In this document: positions 43,315-52,007 of the stretch, piece after piece
How the letters are laid out: each line of letters begins with the position of its first letter
How positions within the stretch are numbered: position 1 is the first letter of the stretch
Notes under the pieces: generated by a model
Seen by the model: only the letters and a program-made list of their open reading frames with translations
The model's database searches: none
Told to the model about the DNA's origin: nothing
Source: Olsenella_K sp036454645
GTDB taxonomy: Bacteria; Actinomycetota; Coriobacteriia; Coriobacteriales; Atopobiaceae
NCBI GenBank assembly: GCA_036454645.1
Contig: JAZHSQ010000006.1
Span: 10,085-74,084 of the forward strand
Reading direction: 5' to 3'
DNA length: 64,000 nt
Position numbers and translations under genes: made by a program

Positions 43315-43412
43315 CGTGGCGGCATGCCCGTGGGTGGCGGTATGCCCGTGCGCGTGGCGGGCACGTCGCCCAGGCGGGCACGTCGCCCAGGCGGGCACGG
43401 CGCCCACGCGGC
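43315..43412 (+). repeat. Tandem repeats in the asp23-fakA leader
   Basis: First a pair of about 19-bp units (GTGGCGGCATGCCCGTGG, GTGGCGGTATGCCCGTGC). Then a 17-bp unit GGCGGGCACGTCGCCCA occurs twice, with a third diverged copy (GGCGGGCACGGCGCCCA). They lie downstream of the -10 TATACT at 43275, so they would be transcribed, and each 17-mer can form a small hairpin (GGGC...GCCC). Confidence 0.8.
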
Positions 43413-43482
43413 GCCACGGTCATGACGCAACAGGCGTGCGGTCGCAGGCGCGCGAGGCACGCTTCGGAGAGGAGCAGCACAG

Positions 43483-43827
43483 ATGGCTGGATCCGTACCG
43501 GGTTCTCTCAAGGTATCTAATGACGTCATCGCGGACCTTGCGGGCTACGCGGCGCTCGAGTGCTACGGCGTCGTAGGCATGGCCATCACGGACGAGCAGG
43601 AGGGCGTCGCCCGGCTGCTCCCCAACTACCGCCTGCGCAAGGGCATCGGCGTCTCCTCGGAGGGCGGCCGCGTTGCCGTCGACCTCCACGTGATCGTCGA
43701 GGCCGGCGTCAACATGGCGTCCGTCTCCTCCAACCTCCAGAGCACCGTCAAGTTCATCCTCAGCAAGATCGCTGAGCTCGACGACGTCGAGGTGCGCGTC
43801 CACATCGAGGGCATGCGCACCCGCTAG
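43483..43827 (+). CDS. Asp23/Gls24-family protein (YloU-like)
   Basis: 114-residue Asp23/Gls24 family protein, a group linked to envelope stress and lipid metabolism in Gram-positives. It has SNDVIADLAGYAALECYGVVGM, a variable middle (RLLPNYRLRKGIGV) and VDLHVIVEAGVNMASVSSNLQ, matching YloU. ATG behind GGAGAGGAG. It is 45 bp upstream of fakA, the conserved yloU-yloV pairing. Confidence 0.9.
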   Translation: MAGSVPGSLKVSNDVIADLAGYAALECYGVVGMAITDEQEGVARLLPNYRLRKGIGVSSEGGRVAVDLHVIVEAGVNMASVSSNLQSTVKFILSKIAELDDVEVRVHIEGMRTR

Positions 43828-43872
43828 GGCAGCAAACATCCGAAGCGTCAACAAGGAACCGAGGCCTAACCA

Positions 43873-45543
43873 ATGATTTCGAACGTAGTCCGCTCCTGCT
43901 TCCCGGTCGCTGCCCAGGTTGTCGCTGACAAGGCCGAGGAGATCAACAAGCTCAACGTCTTCCCCGTCCCCGACGGCGACACGGGCACCAACATGTCCCT
44001 GACCCTCGGCACGGTGGTCAAGGAGGTCGAGGCCCTCCCCGCGGGAGCGAGCATGGACGACGTCGCGAAGGCGATCACCCACGGCTCCCTCATGGGCGCG
44101 CGCGGCAACTCCGGCGTCATCACGAGCCAGATCCTGCGCGGCGTGGCCGAGGGCCTGGCCGCCGCGGACGGCCCCGACGCCACCCCGTCCGACGTCGCGG
44201 TCGCCCTGCGCAACGGCGTCCGCGTCGCCTTCAAGGCCGTTCGCAAGCCGGTCGCTGGCACCATCCTGACCGTCCTCAAGGACGTCTCGGAGCGCGCCGA
44301 CCAGCTCGAGAAGACCGACATCACCACCGACGACCTTCTCGACCAGCTCGTCGTCGAGGCCTACGAGTCCGTCGCGCGCACGCCCGACCTGCTGCCCGTC
44401 CTCAAGGAGAACGGCGTGGTCGACTCCGGCGCCTTCGGCCTGGCCACCTTCATCGAGGCCTTCGTCAATGCGCGCAAGGGCAGGGCCGGCGAGGTCTCCG
44501 ACTTCAAGACGACCGTCTCCACCGAGGAGGAGGCCAAGGGCCACGTGGCCGACGTCGTCGACATAGAGATCAACGACGACTGGGAGGGCTCGCAGTTCCG
44601 CTACTGCACCGAGTTCCTCTTCCACGCCGACAGCCCCATGTTCGACGAGGACGCCTGCCTCAAGTACTTCTCCACCATGGGCGACTGCGAGCTGCTCGTG
44701 GGCTCCAACCCGGACTACAAGTGCCACGTGCACACCAACCGCCCGGACAGGGTGCTGCGCCACATGCTGCACCGCGGCCAGATCTACAACGTCTTCGTCC
44801 ACAACATGGACCTCGAGGCGCAGGAGCGCACGGAGAAGGTCCGCGCGGACAAGGAGGCCGCCGCGCCCGAGCCCAGGAAGGCCCTCGGCTTCGTGGCCGT
44901 GGCCCCCGGCTCCGGCGAGGCCGACATCCTGCGCTCGCTCGGCGTCGACGTGGTCGTCTCCGGCGGCCAGACCATGAACCCCTCCACGGCCGACCTCCTC
45001 GAGGCCATCGAGCAGTGCAACGCGGACAGCGTGATCGTCCTGCCCGACAACGGCAACATCCGCATGGCCGCCGAGGCCGCCGTCTCCGCCTGCGAGGACG
45101 TCCACGCCGCCGTCGTGCTCACCAAGTCCGTGCCGCAGGCCTTCAGCGCCATGTTCGCCGTCGACCCCGAGGCCTCCCTCGAGGACAACGTCGAGGCCAT
45201 GACCGAGGCCATCGCCGCCGTCCGCGACGGCGAGGTCACCACCGCGGTGCGCGACTCCCAGGCCGCCGACGGCACGCCGATCCACTCCGGCGACGTCATG
45301 GGCATCGAGGGCGGCGCCATCACCGTCGTGGGATCCGACGTCAAGCGGGTCACCCTCGACCTCGTCGCGCGCATGCAGGAGGCCGAGGAGGGCGACACCC
45401 TCACGATCCTGGCCGGCGCGGACCTCGACGACGACGCCTTCGAGGACCTGACGTCCGCCATCGAGGAGGCCCAGCCCGACCTCGAGGTCGACGCGCACAG
45501 GGGAGAGCAGCCGCTCTACCCGGTCGTCTTCTCCCTGGAGTAG
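43873..45543 (+). CDS. fakA: Fatty acid kinase catalytic subunit FakA (DAK2/YloV)
   Basis: ATP-dependent fatty-acid kinase subunit, 556 residues, which phosphorylates FakB-bound fatty acids to acyl-phosphate for phospholipid synthesis. The N-terminal DhaL-type nucleotide domain has LNVFPVPDGDTGTNMSLTL (Mg-binding Asp residues) and GARGNSGVITSQILRG. The middle domain and C-terminal EDD-like domain (SGGQTMNPSTADLLEAIE, IVLPDNGNI) match YloV. PlsX, which interconverts acyl-phosphate and acyl-ACP, is encoded 5 kb downstream. No FakB is seen in the window. Confidence 0.94.
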   Translation: MISNVVRSCFPVAAQVVADKAEEINKLNVFPVPDGDTGTNMSLTLGTVVKEVEALPAGASMDDVAKAITHGSLMGARGNSGVITSQILRGVAEGLAAADGPDATPSDVAVALRNGVRVAFKAVRKPVAGTILTVLKDVSERADQLEKTDITTDDLLDQLVVEAYESVARTPDLLPVLKENGVVDSGAFGLATFIEAFVNARKGRAGEVSDFKTTVSTEEEAKGHVADVVDIEINDDWEGSQFRYCTEFLFHADSPMFDEDACLKYFSTMGDCELLVGSNPDYKCHVHTNRPDRVLRHMLHRGQIYNVFVHNMDLEAQERTEKVRADKEAAAPEPRKALGFVAVAPGSGEADILRSLGVDVVVSGGQTMNPSTADLLEAIEQCNADSVIVLPDNGNIRMAAEAAVSACEDVHAAVVLTKSVPQAFSAMFAVDPEASLEDNVEAMTEAIAAVRDGEVTTAVRDSQAADGTPIHSGDVMGIEGGAITVVGSDVKRVTLDLVARMQEAEEGDTLTILAGADLDDDAFEDLTSAIEEAQPDLEVDAHRGEQPLYPVVFSLE

Positions 45544-45553
45544 GTAGTCCCCG

Positions 45554-47755
45554 GTGCTGAGCGTAGGCGACGCGGGCGCACGGCTGCAGCAGACCTGTGC
45601 TCTCACCGGATCGACGTCGAGGCTGCGCTACGTGTCCGGCAGGCGCGAGGAGGCCCTCGGCCGCCTCGGTCTCGGCCGCGTGCGCGACCTGCTGCTGCAC
45701 CTGCCCCACCGCTACCTCGACTTCACGCGCGTCTCGACCGTCGCCGGGGCCGAGCTCGGGCAGGACGCCACCATCCTCGGCACCGTCGACCGCGTGAGGC
45801 TCAAGCGGCCGCGGCCCCGCATGCAGATCGTCGAGGTCTCCGTTCTCGACGCGACGGGCGTGCTCATGGTCACGTTCTTCCGCCAGCCGTGGGTCGCCGA
45901 CCAGCTCAAGCAGGGCGAGGAGATCGCGGTCTCGGGCAAGGTCACCTTCGCCTACGGCTTCAAGCAGATGCGCTCGCCCTTCTACGAGGTGCTCGACGCC
46001 GGGGCGGGCGCCGCCGGGGCGCCGGCCGCAGACGCGGGCGCCGCCGCACCCGCCGACGCCGCCTCCTACGCGCGCGTCCTGCCGGTTCACCCGGTCGCCG
46101 AGGGCGTCTCTCCCTCGTGGATGCGCCGGATCGTCTCGTGCGCGCTCGCCGACGCGGGCGACGTCTGCGACCCGGTGCCGGTCGAGCTCGTGTGCCGCCA
46201 CGGCCTCATGGGCCTGCGCCAGGCCCTGCGCGAGGTCCACTTCCCCCACAGCGTCGCCGGCGCCGAGCGGGCGCGCCGCCGCCTCGCCTACGACGAGCTG
46301 CTGTGCCTGCAGCTCGCCCTGCTCACCCGCCAGCGGATCGACCTGGGCGGCGTCGAGGCCTGCGCCCACGTGACGGACGGCCCGCACCTCGCGGCACTCG
46401 TCGACGCGATGCCCTTCTCGCTCACCGCGGAGCAGCGCGCCGCGGCCGACGAGATCCTCTCCGACATGGCCGCCCCCAGGGTCATGAGCAGGCTGCTCCT
46501 GGGCGACGTCGGCACCGGCAAGACGGCCGTGGCCGCCCTCGGCGTGGCCGTTGCGGCGGACACCGGCACCCAGGCGGCGGTCATGGCGCCGACCTCGGTC
46601 CTCGCGCGCCAGTACGCCGACAAGCTCGGCGCCCTCCTCGACGCGGCCCACGTCAGCTGGGCCCTCGTGACGGGCGCCACGCCCGCCCCCGAGCGGGCCC
46701 GCACGGCAGAGCTGCTCGCGTCCGGCGAGCTCACCTGCGTCTTCGGCACCACGGCGATCCTCTCGGGCGACCTCGCCTTCGCGCGCCTGACCTACGTGGT
46801 CGTGGACGAGCAGCACCGCTTCGGCGTCAACCAGCGCCTGGCCCTGCGCGAGAAGGGCCCGGGGGCGGACCTGCTCGCCATGACCGCGACGCCCATCCCG
46901 CGCACGCTCGCGCTCTCGCTCTACGGCGACATCGCGCTCTCGAGGATCTCCGAGCGGCCGCACCCTGGCGCCGGCGTCACGACCAGGGTCATCCCGTCGG
47001 AGAACGCAGACCTCGCCATCGGCGCAATCCAGGAGGCGGCGGAGGCGGGGCGCCAGGCCTACGTCATCTGCCCGCTCGTGGACGACGGCGACGACGGCTC
47101 CGAGCTCGACGAGCTGCCGGAGAGCGCCAAGTCGGGCGCCAAGCGGCCGCACTCGGCCCAGTCCACCTTCGAGCGGCTCTCCCGCGGCGCCCTCTCGGGG
47201 CTCCGCGTGGGGCTCCTGACCGGCCGGATGCCGGCGGACGAGAAGGACGACGCCATGGCGCGCTTCAAGGCGCACGAGACGGACGTGCTCGTCTCGACCA
47301 CCGTCGTCGAGGTCGGCGTGGACGTGCCCAACGCCACGGTCATGCTCGTCTACGACGCGGACCGCTTCGGCCTGGCGACCCTGCACCAGCTGCGCGGCCG
47401 CGTGGGGCGAGGCGAGCTTCCCGGCGAGGTCTTCCTGGAGTGCGCCGCCAAGCGCGGCACGCCCGCGCGCAGGAGGCTGAAGGCGCTCGAAGACACGACC
47501 GACGGCTTCGCCCTGGCGGAGCTCGACCTCAAGCTCCGCCGCGAGGGGGAGCTCCTGGGCTACCGGCAGCACGGCGGCGTCTCCCTGCGCATTGCCGACC
47601 TCGACGCCGACAAGGACCTCGTGGAGGCGGCCCACAAGGACGCGCGCGAGGTCGCGGCGGCGGACCCCGACCTCTCCTCGCCCGAGCACGCGCCGCTCGC
47701 GCGGGAGTGCCGCGACAGGTTCGGCGCGTACTTCGAGGAGAGGGGCGAGGCATGA
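45554..47755 (+). CDS. recG: ATP-dependent DNA helicase RecG
   Basis: Branch-migration helicase for stalled forks and recombination, 733 residues. The N-terminal wedge domain (LLLHLPHRYLDFT ... AVSGKVTFAYGFKQMRSP) is followed by Walker A LLGDVGTGKTAV (about 315), DEQHRFGVNQR (about 418), TATPIPRTLALSLYGD and the C-terminal QLRGRVGRGE. A short Ala/Gly-rich insert (residues about 150-170) interrupts the wedge domain. It starts with GTG eight bases after the fakA stop, with no strong ribosome site. The stop overlaps the rsmD start (ATGA). Confidence 0.95.
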   Translation: MLSVGDAGARLQQTCALTGSTSRLRYVSGRREEALGRLGLGRVRDLLLHLPHRYLDFTRVSTVAGAELGQDATILGTVDRVRLKRPRPRMQIVEVSVLDATGVLMVTFFRQPWVADQLKQGEEIAVSGKVTFAYGFKQMRSPFYEVLDAGAGAAGAPAADAGAAAPADAASYARVLPVHPVAEGVSPSWMRRIVSCALADAGDVCDPVPVELVCRHGLMGLRQALREVHFPHSVAGAERARRRLAYDELLCLQLALLTRQRIDLGGVEACAHVTDGPHLAALVDAMPFSLTAEQRAAADEILSDMAAPRVMSRLLLGDVGTGKTAVAALGVAVAADTGTQAAVMAPTSVLARQYADKLGALLDAAHVSWALVTGATPAPERARTAELLASGELTCVFGTTAILSGDLAFARLTYVVVDEQHRFGVNQRLALREKGPGADLLAMTATPIPRTLALSLYGDIALSRISERPHPGAGVTTRVIPSENADLAIGAIQEAAEAGRQAYVICPLVDDGDDGSELDELPESAKSGAKRPHSAQSTFERLSRGALSGLRVGLLTGRMPADEKDDAMARFKAHETDVLVSTTVVEVGVDVPNATVMLVYDADRFGLATLHQLRGRVGRGELPGEVFLECAAKRGTPARRRLKALEDTTDGFALAELDLKLRREGELLGYRQHGGVSLRIADLDADKDLVEAAHKDAREVAAADPDLSSPEHAPLARECRDRFGAYFEERGEA

Positions 47756-48333
47756 GGGTGGTCGGCGGAAGGTGGGGCGGCCGCAGGTTCGAGGCGCCCG
47801 AGGGCAGGGGCACGACGCGCCCGACGACGGAGCGCTCTCGCGCGGCCATCGCGTCGATGATCCTCTCGGAGCAGGGCCTCGACCTTTCGGGCTCGCGCGT
47901 GCTCGACGCCTTCGCCGGGTCGGGCGCCATGGGCATCGAGCTGCTCTCGCGCGGCGCGGCGCGGGCGACCTTCGTCGACCGCGACCGCAGGGCCTGCGCG
48001 CTGATCAGGCGCAACCTCTCCTCGCTCGCCGGCGAGGACGGCTCGTGGCGGGTCGTGTGCGGCGACGCCCAGCGCCTGGTCGCGCGGCGCGTCGCGGGCG
48101 GCCCCTTCGACGTGGTCTTCCTCGACCCGCCCTACGCCCTGGGCGCGGACGAGGTGGCGCGCATGGTGGAGGCCGGCGTCGCCTCGGGCACCATCGCGCC
48201 GGGGGCGCTCGTGGTCTACGAGCGCTCCGCGGAGGGCGCGCCCGCGCGCGTCGCGGGCGCCAGGACGGTCAGGTCGAGGTCGCGCGGCATCTCCTGCGTG
48301 GACCTCATGAGGGTGGGGGAGGACCATGGCTGA
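47752..48333 (+). CDS. rsmD: 16S rRNA (guanine-966 N2) methyltransferase RsmD
   Basis: SAM-dependent rRNA methyltransferase, 193 residues. It opens MRVVGGRWGGRRFEAP and has RPTTERSRAAIASMI, the SAM loop DAFAGSGAMGIELLSRGA and the catalytic DPPY (VFLDPPYALG). ATG overlaps the recG TGA. Its own end overlaps coaD by eight bases; rsmD-coaD is a widely conserved pair. Confidence 0.95.
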   Translation: MRVVGGRWGGRRFEAPEGRGTTRPTTERSRAAIASMILSEQGLDLSGSRVLDAFAGSGAMGIELLSRGAARATFVDRDRRACALIRRNLSSLAGEDGSWRVVCGDAQRLVARRVAGGPFDVVFLDPPYALGADEVARMVEAGVASGTIAPGALVVYERSAEGAPARVAGARTVRSRSRGISCVDLMRVGEDHG

Positions 48334-48865
48334 GGTCCATCACGTCCAGCACGTCGTCGTCCCGGGGACCTTCGACCCCGTGACGCTCGGGCACATCGAC
48401 GTCATCCGGAGGGCGCGCAAGCTCTTCCCGCGCGTCACGGTGGCGGTCGCGGAGTCGAGGGCCAAGCGCGGCGTGGGCACGGCCTTCACGCTCGAGGAGC
48501 GCGTCGACATGCTCCGCGAGGCGCTCGCCGCCGAGGGCATCCGCATGGAGGGCGTCGAGGTCAGGCCCTTCAGCGGCCTCCTCGTCGACTTCTGCCACGA
48601 GGTCGGCGCGGGCGGCTTCGTCAAGGGCCTCAGGGCCATGACGGACTTCGAGTACGAGCTGCAGCAGGCCGACCTCAACAGCCACATGGCCCCCGACCTG
48701 GAGAGCATCTTCGTCATGTCCAGCCCCAAGTACGGCTACGTCTCGAGCTCCATCGTGCGCGAGATCGCCTCGCTCGGCTCAGACGTCTCGCTGCTCGTGC
48801 CGCCCAACGTGGCGCGCCGCCTCGAGGAGCACTACGGCCCCGGGGCCGCGCGGGGCGAGGGGTAG
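48326..48865 (+). CDS. coaD: Phosphopantetheine adenylyltransferase
   Basis: Penultimate enzyme of coenzyme A synthesis, joining 4'-phosphopantetheine and ATP, 179 residues. It carries the nucleotidyltransferase motif VVPGTFDPVTLGHIDVI (T/HxGH type), then GLRAMTDFEYELQQADLN and SSPKYGYVSSSIVREIASL. A short poorly conserved N-terminus and a Gly/Arg tail are normal variation. Overlaps rsmD. Confidence 0.97.
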   Translation: MAEVHHVQHVVVPGTFDPVTLGHIDVIRRARKLFPRVTVAVAESRAKRGVGTAFTLEERVDMLREALAAEGIRMEGVEVRPFSGLLVDFCHEVGAGGFVKGLRAMTDFEYELQQADLNSHMAPDLESIFVMSSPKYGYVSSSIVREIASLGSDVSLLVPPNVARRLEEHYGPGAARGEG

Positions 48866-49054
48866 GGGCAGAGGAGGCCGCGCGCCCGCGGCACGCGACC
48901 GCCCGCCGCCCGCGGCGCCTCCGGCCCGCGGCGCCCCGCGGCGGCCCGAACCCGCCCCACCTGCCCGTACATGCCCATTTTGTGGGGCGGCGCAGCTGGC
49001 GCCGCATCTGCTAACATGTTGGGGATAGCGCTATAGCTACGAAAGGAGTCCTGG

Positions 49055-49549
49055 ATGCAGCCAGGTGAGGAGATAGAGAGCCTGGTCGACGAGCTCGAGC
49101 AGATCGTGGTCGAGGCCAAGTCGTCGTTCGGCGGCGGCGGCCAGAAGAAGATCGTCGACGCTGAGGAGATCTACGGGATCCTCGACGAGATCCGCCGGAC
49201 CTTCCCGCAGGAGTTCCAGGACGCGCGCCGCATCATCAAGGAGCAGGGCGAGACCCTCGACCGCGCCCAGAAGCAGGCGGATGCCATCATCGCGGACGCC
49301 CAGCAGCAGGCCATGGTCATCGCGGGCGACCAGGAGGTCGTGCGCCTCGCCAACCAGCAGGCGGAGAACATCCGCGACCAGGCGCAGCAGTACGAGCGCG
49401 ACACCCGCTACAACGCGGAGGAGTACGCCGACACGGTGCTCTCCCACCTCGAGGAGAACCTCAAGTCGCTGACGAGCACCGTCACGCGCGTGCGCCAGAC
49501 CCTGAACGAGAACTCCGGCGCCGCCAACGACGGCAACGACAACTGGTAA
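49055..49549 (+). CDS. SepIVA-like coiled-coil cell-division protein
   Basis: 164-residue, almost wholly helical coiled-coil protein, rich in Gln, Glu and Ala (about residues 45-155), with a Gly-rich hinge FGGGGQKK near 26. Sequence alone resembles a DivIVA-like or ATP-synthase b-like stalk. Its position before yceD/rpmF and rnc-smc-ftsY matches that of mycobacterial SepIVA (Rv2927c), a septal DivIVA-domain protein. AAAGGAG precedes the ATG. An extended -10 (TGCTAACAT, ending 49017) suggests a promoter here. Role in division is inferred from synteny and composition. Confidence 0.72.
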   Translation: MQPGEEIESLVDELEQIVVEAKSSFGGGGQKKIVDAEEIYGILDEIRRTFPQEFQDARRIIKEQGETLDRAQKQADAIIADAQQQAMVIAGDQEVVRLANQQAENIRDQAQQYERDTRYNAEEYADTVLSHLEENLKSLTSTVTRVRQTLNENSGAANDGNDNW

Positions 49550-49553
49550 GCGC

Positions 49554-50159
49554 ATGGAGCCGGTCATCGTCGCGCTCGACGAGCGCCTGGACAACCCCGG
49601 GGACACCATCCCGTTCGCGCAGCACCTCGACGAGGGGAGCTACGAGGTCGGCGAGCACGACTTCACCCTCCCCGGCGGCATCGACTTCGACCTCGTGCTG
49701 ACCAACGCCGGCGAGGGCATCCTCGTGACGGGGATGCTGCGCGCCCACGTGGTCGGCGAGTGCGACCGCTGCCTGGACCCCGCCGAGTTCGACGTCGCGG
49801 CCGAGGTGGACGAGTACTACCTCTTCCACGAGCCCGAGCACCCCGCCGAGGACGAGGAGGAGGGCCCGGACTACTCGCTCGTCTCGCCCGACCGCACCCT
49901 CGACCTCACCGAGGCCCTCAACAGCGCGCTCGTGATGGAGACCCCCTTCGTCGTGCTCTGCAGGCCGGACTGCAAGGGCCTCTGCCCCGTGTGCGGCGCC
50001 AACCTCAACCACGGGGACTGCGGGCACGCGGCCCAGCTCGAGGAGGAGAGGCTCTCCTCCAACCCGTTCGCGGCGCTCAGGGACCTCAACCTGCCGGACG
50101 GTCCGGACGGCCCCGAGGGGCCAGACGCCGGCGGGCGGCAGGCGGGCGAGGAGGACTAG
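49554..50159 (+). CDS. yceD: YceD/DUF177-family protein
   Basis: DUF177 protein, 201 residues, linked in other bacteria to 23S rRNA processing or ribosome assembly. The family signature is CDRCLDPAEFDV in the middle, then CRPDCKGLCPVCGANLNHGDC, a probable zinc site. An acidic segment (EPEHPAEDEEEGPD) and a Pro/Gly tail flank it. Four bases separate it from the upstream stop. rpmF follows, as in most genomes. Confidence 0.92.
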   Translation: MEPVIVALDERLDNPGDTIPFAQHLDEGSYEVGEHDFTLPGGIDFDLVLTNAGEGILVTGMLRAHVVGECDRCLDPAEFDVAAEVDEYYLFHEPEHPAEDEEEGPDYSLVSPDRTLDLTEALNSALVMETPFVVLCRPDCKGLCPVCGANLNHGDCGHAAQLEEERLSSNPFAALRDLNLPDGPDGPEGPDAGGRQAGEED

Positions 50160-50350
50160 CCGCCCGGCGCGTGCGCCAGCCCGGGCGCCAAGGCACCCCG
50201 CCAGCGCGCCAAGGCACGCTGGCCTGCCGCGCACGGTGAAGATATGCTGGAGCCATGCAACGCTCCCACAAAGGTGGTATAGTTCGTTTCTGTGTGATTT
50301 GCAGAAAGTCCGCTCGCTCGCGGGCGGTACAGAAGTAAGAGAGGTAAACG

Positions 50351-50530
50351 ATGGCAGTTCCTAAGCAAAAGAAGGGCCGCGGCGCCACGCACACTCGCCG
50401 CTCCGCCAACAGCAAGCTCGCCGCGCCGGCACGCTCCGTGTGCCCCCGTTGCGGTGCACCTAAGCTTCCGCACCACGTGTGCCCCAACTGCGGCTACTAC
50501 AAGGACCGCGAGGTCGTCGTCACCGACTAG
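50351..50530 (+). CDS. rpmF: Ribosomal protein bL32
   Basis: Large-subunit ribosomal protein L32, 59 residues, too short for many gene scans. It starts MAVPKQKKGRGATHTRRSAN and has a zinc ribbon CPRCGAPKLPHHVCPNCGYY, ending KDREVVVTD. ATG is preceded by AAGAGAGG. A TATAGT -10 at 50278-50283 suggests its own promoter and a leader of about 60 nt. Confidence 0.97.
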   Translation: MAVPKQKKGRGATHTRRSANSKLAAPARSVCPRCGAPKLPHHVCPNCGYYKDREVVVTD

Positions 50531-50570
50531 CTTCGCGACCGACTAGCCACAGCAGCGTGCAACCTTTGTG

Positions 50571-50602
50571 GGAGGCTGGCTCAGAGGGGTCGGCCTCCTT
50601 TT
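50571..50602 (+). terminator. Terminator/attenuator between rpmF and plsX
   Basis: GGAGGCTGG (50571-50579) pairs with TCGGCCTCC (50590-50598), then TTTT. It lies 40 bp after rpmF, ahead of plsX. Confidence 0.75.
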
Positions 50603-50633
50603 CTGTATCCGGCCGTGCGGGGAGGAGAAGAGC

Positions 50634-51623
50634 GTGACTACCATCTGCGTTGACGCCATGGGGGGCGACGAGCGCCCCGAGGTGGTGCTCGAGGGCATAG
50701 CGGCCGCGCTCTCGGCGGACCCAGGGCTCGAGGTCCTCGTCGCCGGCGACGAGGGCGTGGTCGCCCCGTTCGCCGAGTCCCACGAGCGCGCCCGCGCCCT
50801 CGTGACGACCGAGGTCATCGGCATGGGCGAGCACCCCGCGGAGGCCGTGCGCGCCAAGAGGGACTCGAGCATCGTGCGCGGCTGCGCCGCGGTCCGTGCG
50901 GGCGAGGCGGACGGGTTCTTCTCCGCCGGCTCCACGGGCGCGATCTTCACCGCGGCGACCCTGGGCGTCGGCCGGATCCGGGGCATCAAGCGCCCCGCGC
51001 TCGCGACCGCGCTGCCCGGGCTCGACGGCCACCGCACCATCGCGCTCGACCTCGGCGCCAACGCCGACGCCCGCCCCGAGATGCTCGTGCAGTTCGCGCA
51101 CATGGGCCGCGCCTACGCCAAGGTGGTGCTCGGCGTCGAGGACGCGCGCGTGGGCCTGCTCTCCAACGGCACCGAGGACGCCAAGGGCTCCGAGCTCGCC
51201 GTCTCCTACCACGAGGCGCTCGCCGCGGCAGGCTGCGGCTTCGCGGGCAACGCCGAGGGCACGGACCTGCTGCTCGGCTCCTTCGACGTGATCGTGTGCG
51301 ACGGCTTCACCGGCAACGTCGCGCTCAAGTCGATGGAGGGCACCGCCAAGTACCTGGTCAAGCAGATCAAGGCCGCGGCGGGGGAGAGCAAGCGATCGGC
51401 CGTGGGCGCGCTGCTGCTCAAGCCGGCGATCAAGCGCGTGGCCTCGCAGCTCTCCGGCGACGAGTACGGCGGCGCGGTCCTTCTCGGCCTCAAGGCGCCG
51501 GTCTTCATCGGCCACGGCGCGACGAGCGTGACGGCGGTGGCCAAGGGCACCGCGGCCTGCGCCGCGGCCGTTCGCGGCGGCCTTGTGGACGGCATCGCCC
51601 AGGCGCTTGCCGACGCGAGCTAA
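50634..51623 (+). CDS. plsX: Phosphate acyltransferase PlsX
   Basis: Peripheral membrane enzyme interconverting acyl-ACP and acyl-phosphate for phospholipid synthesis, 329 residues. It opens TTICVDAMGGDERPEVVLEG, then MGEHPAEAVRAKRDSSIVRG, FFSAGSTGAIFTAA and NAEGTDLLLGSFDVIVCDGFTGN in parts. GTG at 50634 behind GGGGAGGAG; a longer ATG reading would cross the terminator. acpP and rnc follow, and FakA upstream uses the same acyl-phosphate intermediate. Confidence 0.95.
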   Translation: MTTICVDAMGGDERPEVVLEGIAAALSADPGLEVLVAGDEGVVAPFAESHERARALVTTEVIGMGEHPAEAVRAKRDSSIVRGCAAVRAGEADGFFSAGSTGAIFTAATLGVGRIRGIKRPALATALPGLDGHRTIALDLGANADARPEMLVQFAHMGRAYAKVVLGVEDARVGLLSNGTEDAKGSELAVSYHEALAAAGCGFAGNAEGTDLLLGSFDVIVCDGFTGNVALKSMEGTAKYLVKQIKAAAGESKRSAVGALLLKPAIKRVASQLSGDEYGGAVLLGLKAPVFIGHGATSVTAVAKGTAACAAAVRGGLVDGIAQALADAS

Positions 51624-51661
51624 CGGATACAATCTTTCACGTCTAGGACCTGGCGCGCCGG

Positions 51662-51731
51662 GCCGGGATGCCCCGGTGCGCAGGGGACGGCGGCCGCCCT
51701 GCCGCGCCGGGATGCCCCGGTGCGCCGGGGA
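51662..51731 (+). repeat. 26-bp direct repeats between plsX and acpP
   Basis: Units beginning GCCGGGATGCCCCGGTGCGC at 51662-51687 and 51706-51731 differ at one base. Each contains a CCGGG...CCCGG palindrome. They fall in the acpP leader if the TACAAT at 51628-51633 is its -10. Confidence 0.85.
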
Positions 51732-51751
51732 ACGTATGCGAGGAGGCAGGC

Positions 51752-51988
51752 ATGGACCGCGCGGCAATCTTGGAGAAGGTCAAGGACCTCGTGAGCGAGA
51801 CGCTCGAGTGCGACAGGGACTCCGTGGAGGAGGGCACCAGGTTCTCCGACCTCGGCGCGGACTCCTTCGACCTGCTCGAGCTCGTCACCGCCTTCGAGGA
51901 CGAGTTCGGCAAGACCCTCGACGACGACGCCCTGCAGGGCATCGAGACCGTGAAGGACGCGGTCGACGCGATCGAGAACGCACAGTAG
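51752..51988 (+). CDS. acpP: Acyl carrier protein
   Basis: 78-residue acidic four-helix carrier for fatty-acid synthesis. The phosphopantetheine attachment site is Ser in LGADSFDLLELV; Phe replaces the common Leu after the serine. It begins MDRAAILEKVKDLV and ends VDAIENAQ. Strong AGGAGG ahead of the ATG. Between plsX and rnc, the usual order. Confidence 0.96.
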   Translation: MDRAAILEKVKDLVSETLECDRDSVEEGTRFSDLGADSFDLLELVTAFEDEFGKTLDDDALQGIETVKDAVDAIENAQ

Positions 51989-52007
51989 AAAAGGGGAGCG
52001 AAGCTTC

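Larger units (their letters stand above)
42687..43482. other. 796-bp gene-free region between rpmB and the asp23-like gene
   Basis: No convincing gene is seen; the short open frames lack ribosome sites and family signals. The region holds a 21-bp tandem duplication (42798-42839), an AT-rich palindrome-rich segment (42913-43030), an extended -10 TATACT at 43275-43280 for the asp23-fakA operon, and 17-bp tandem repeats in its leader. Confidence 0.7.
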
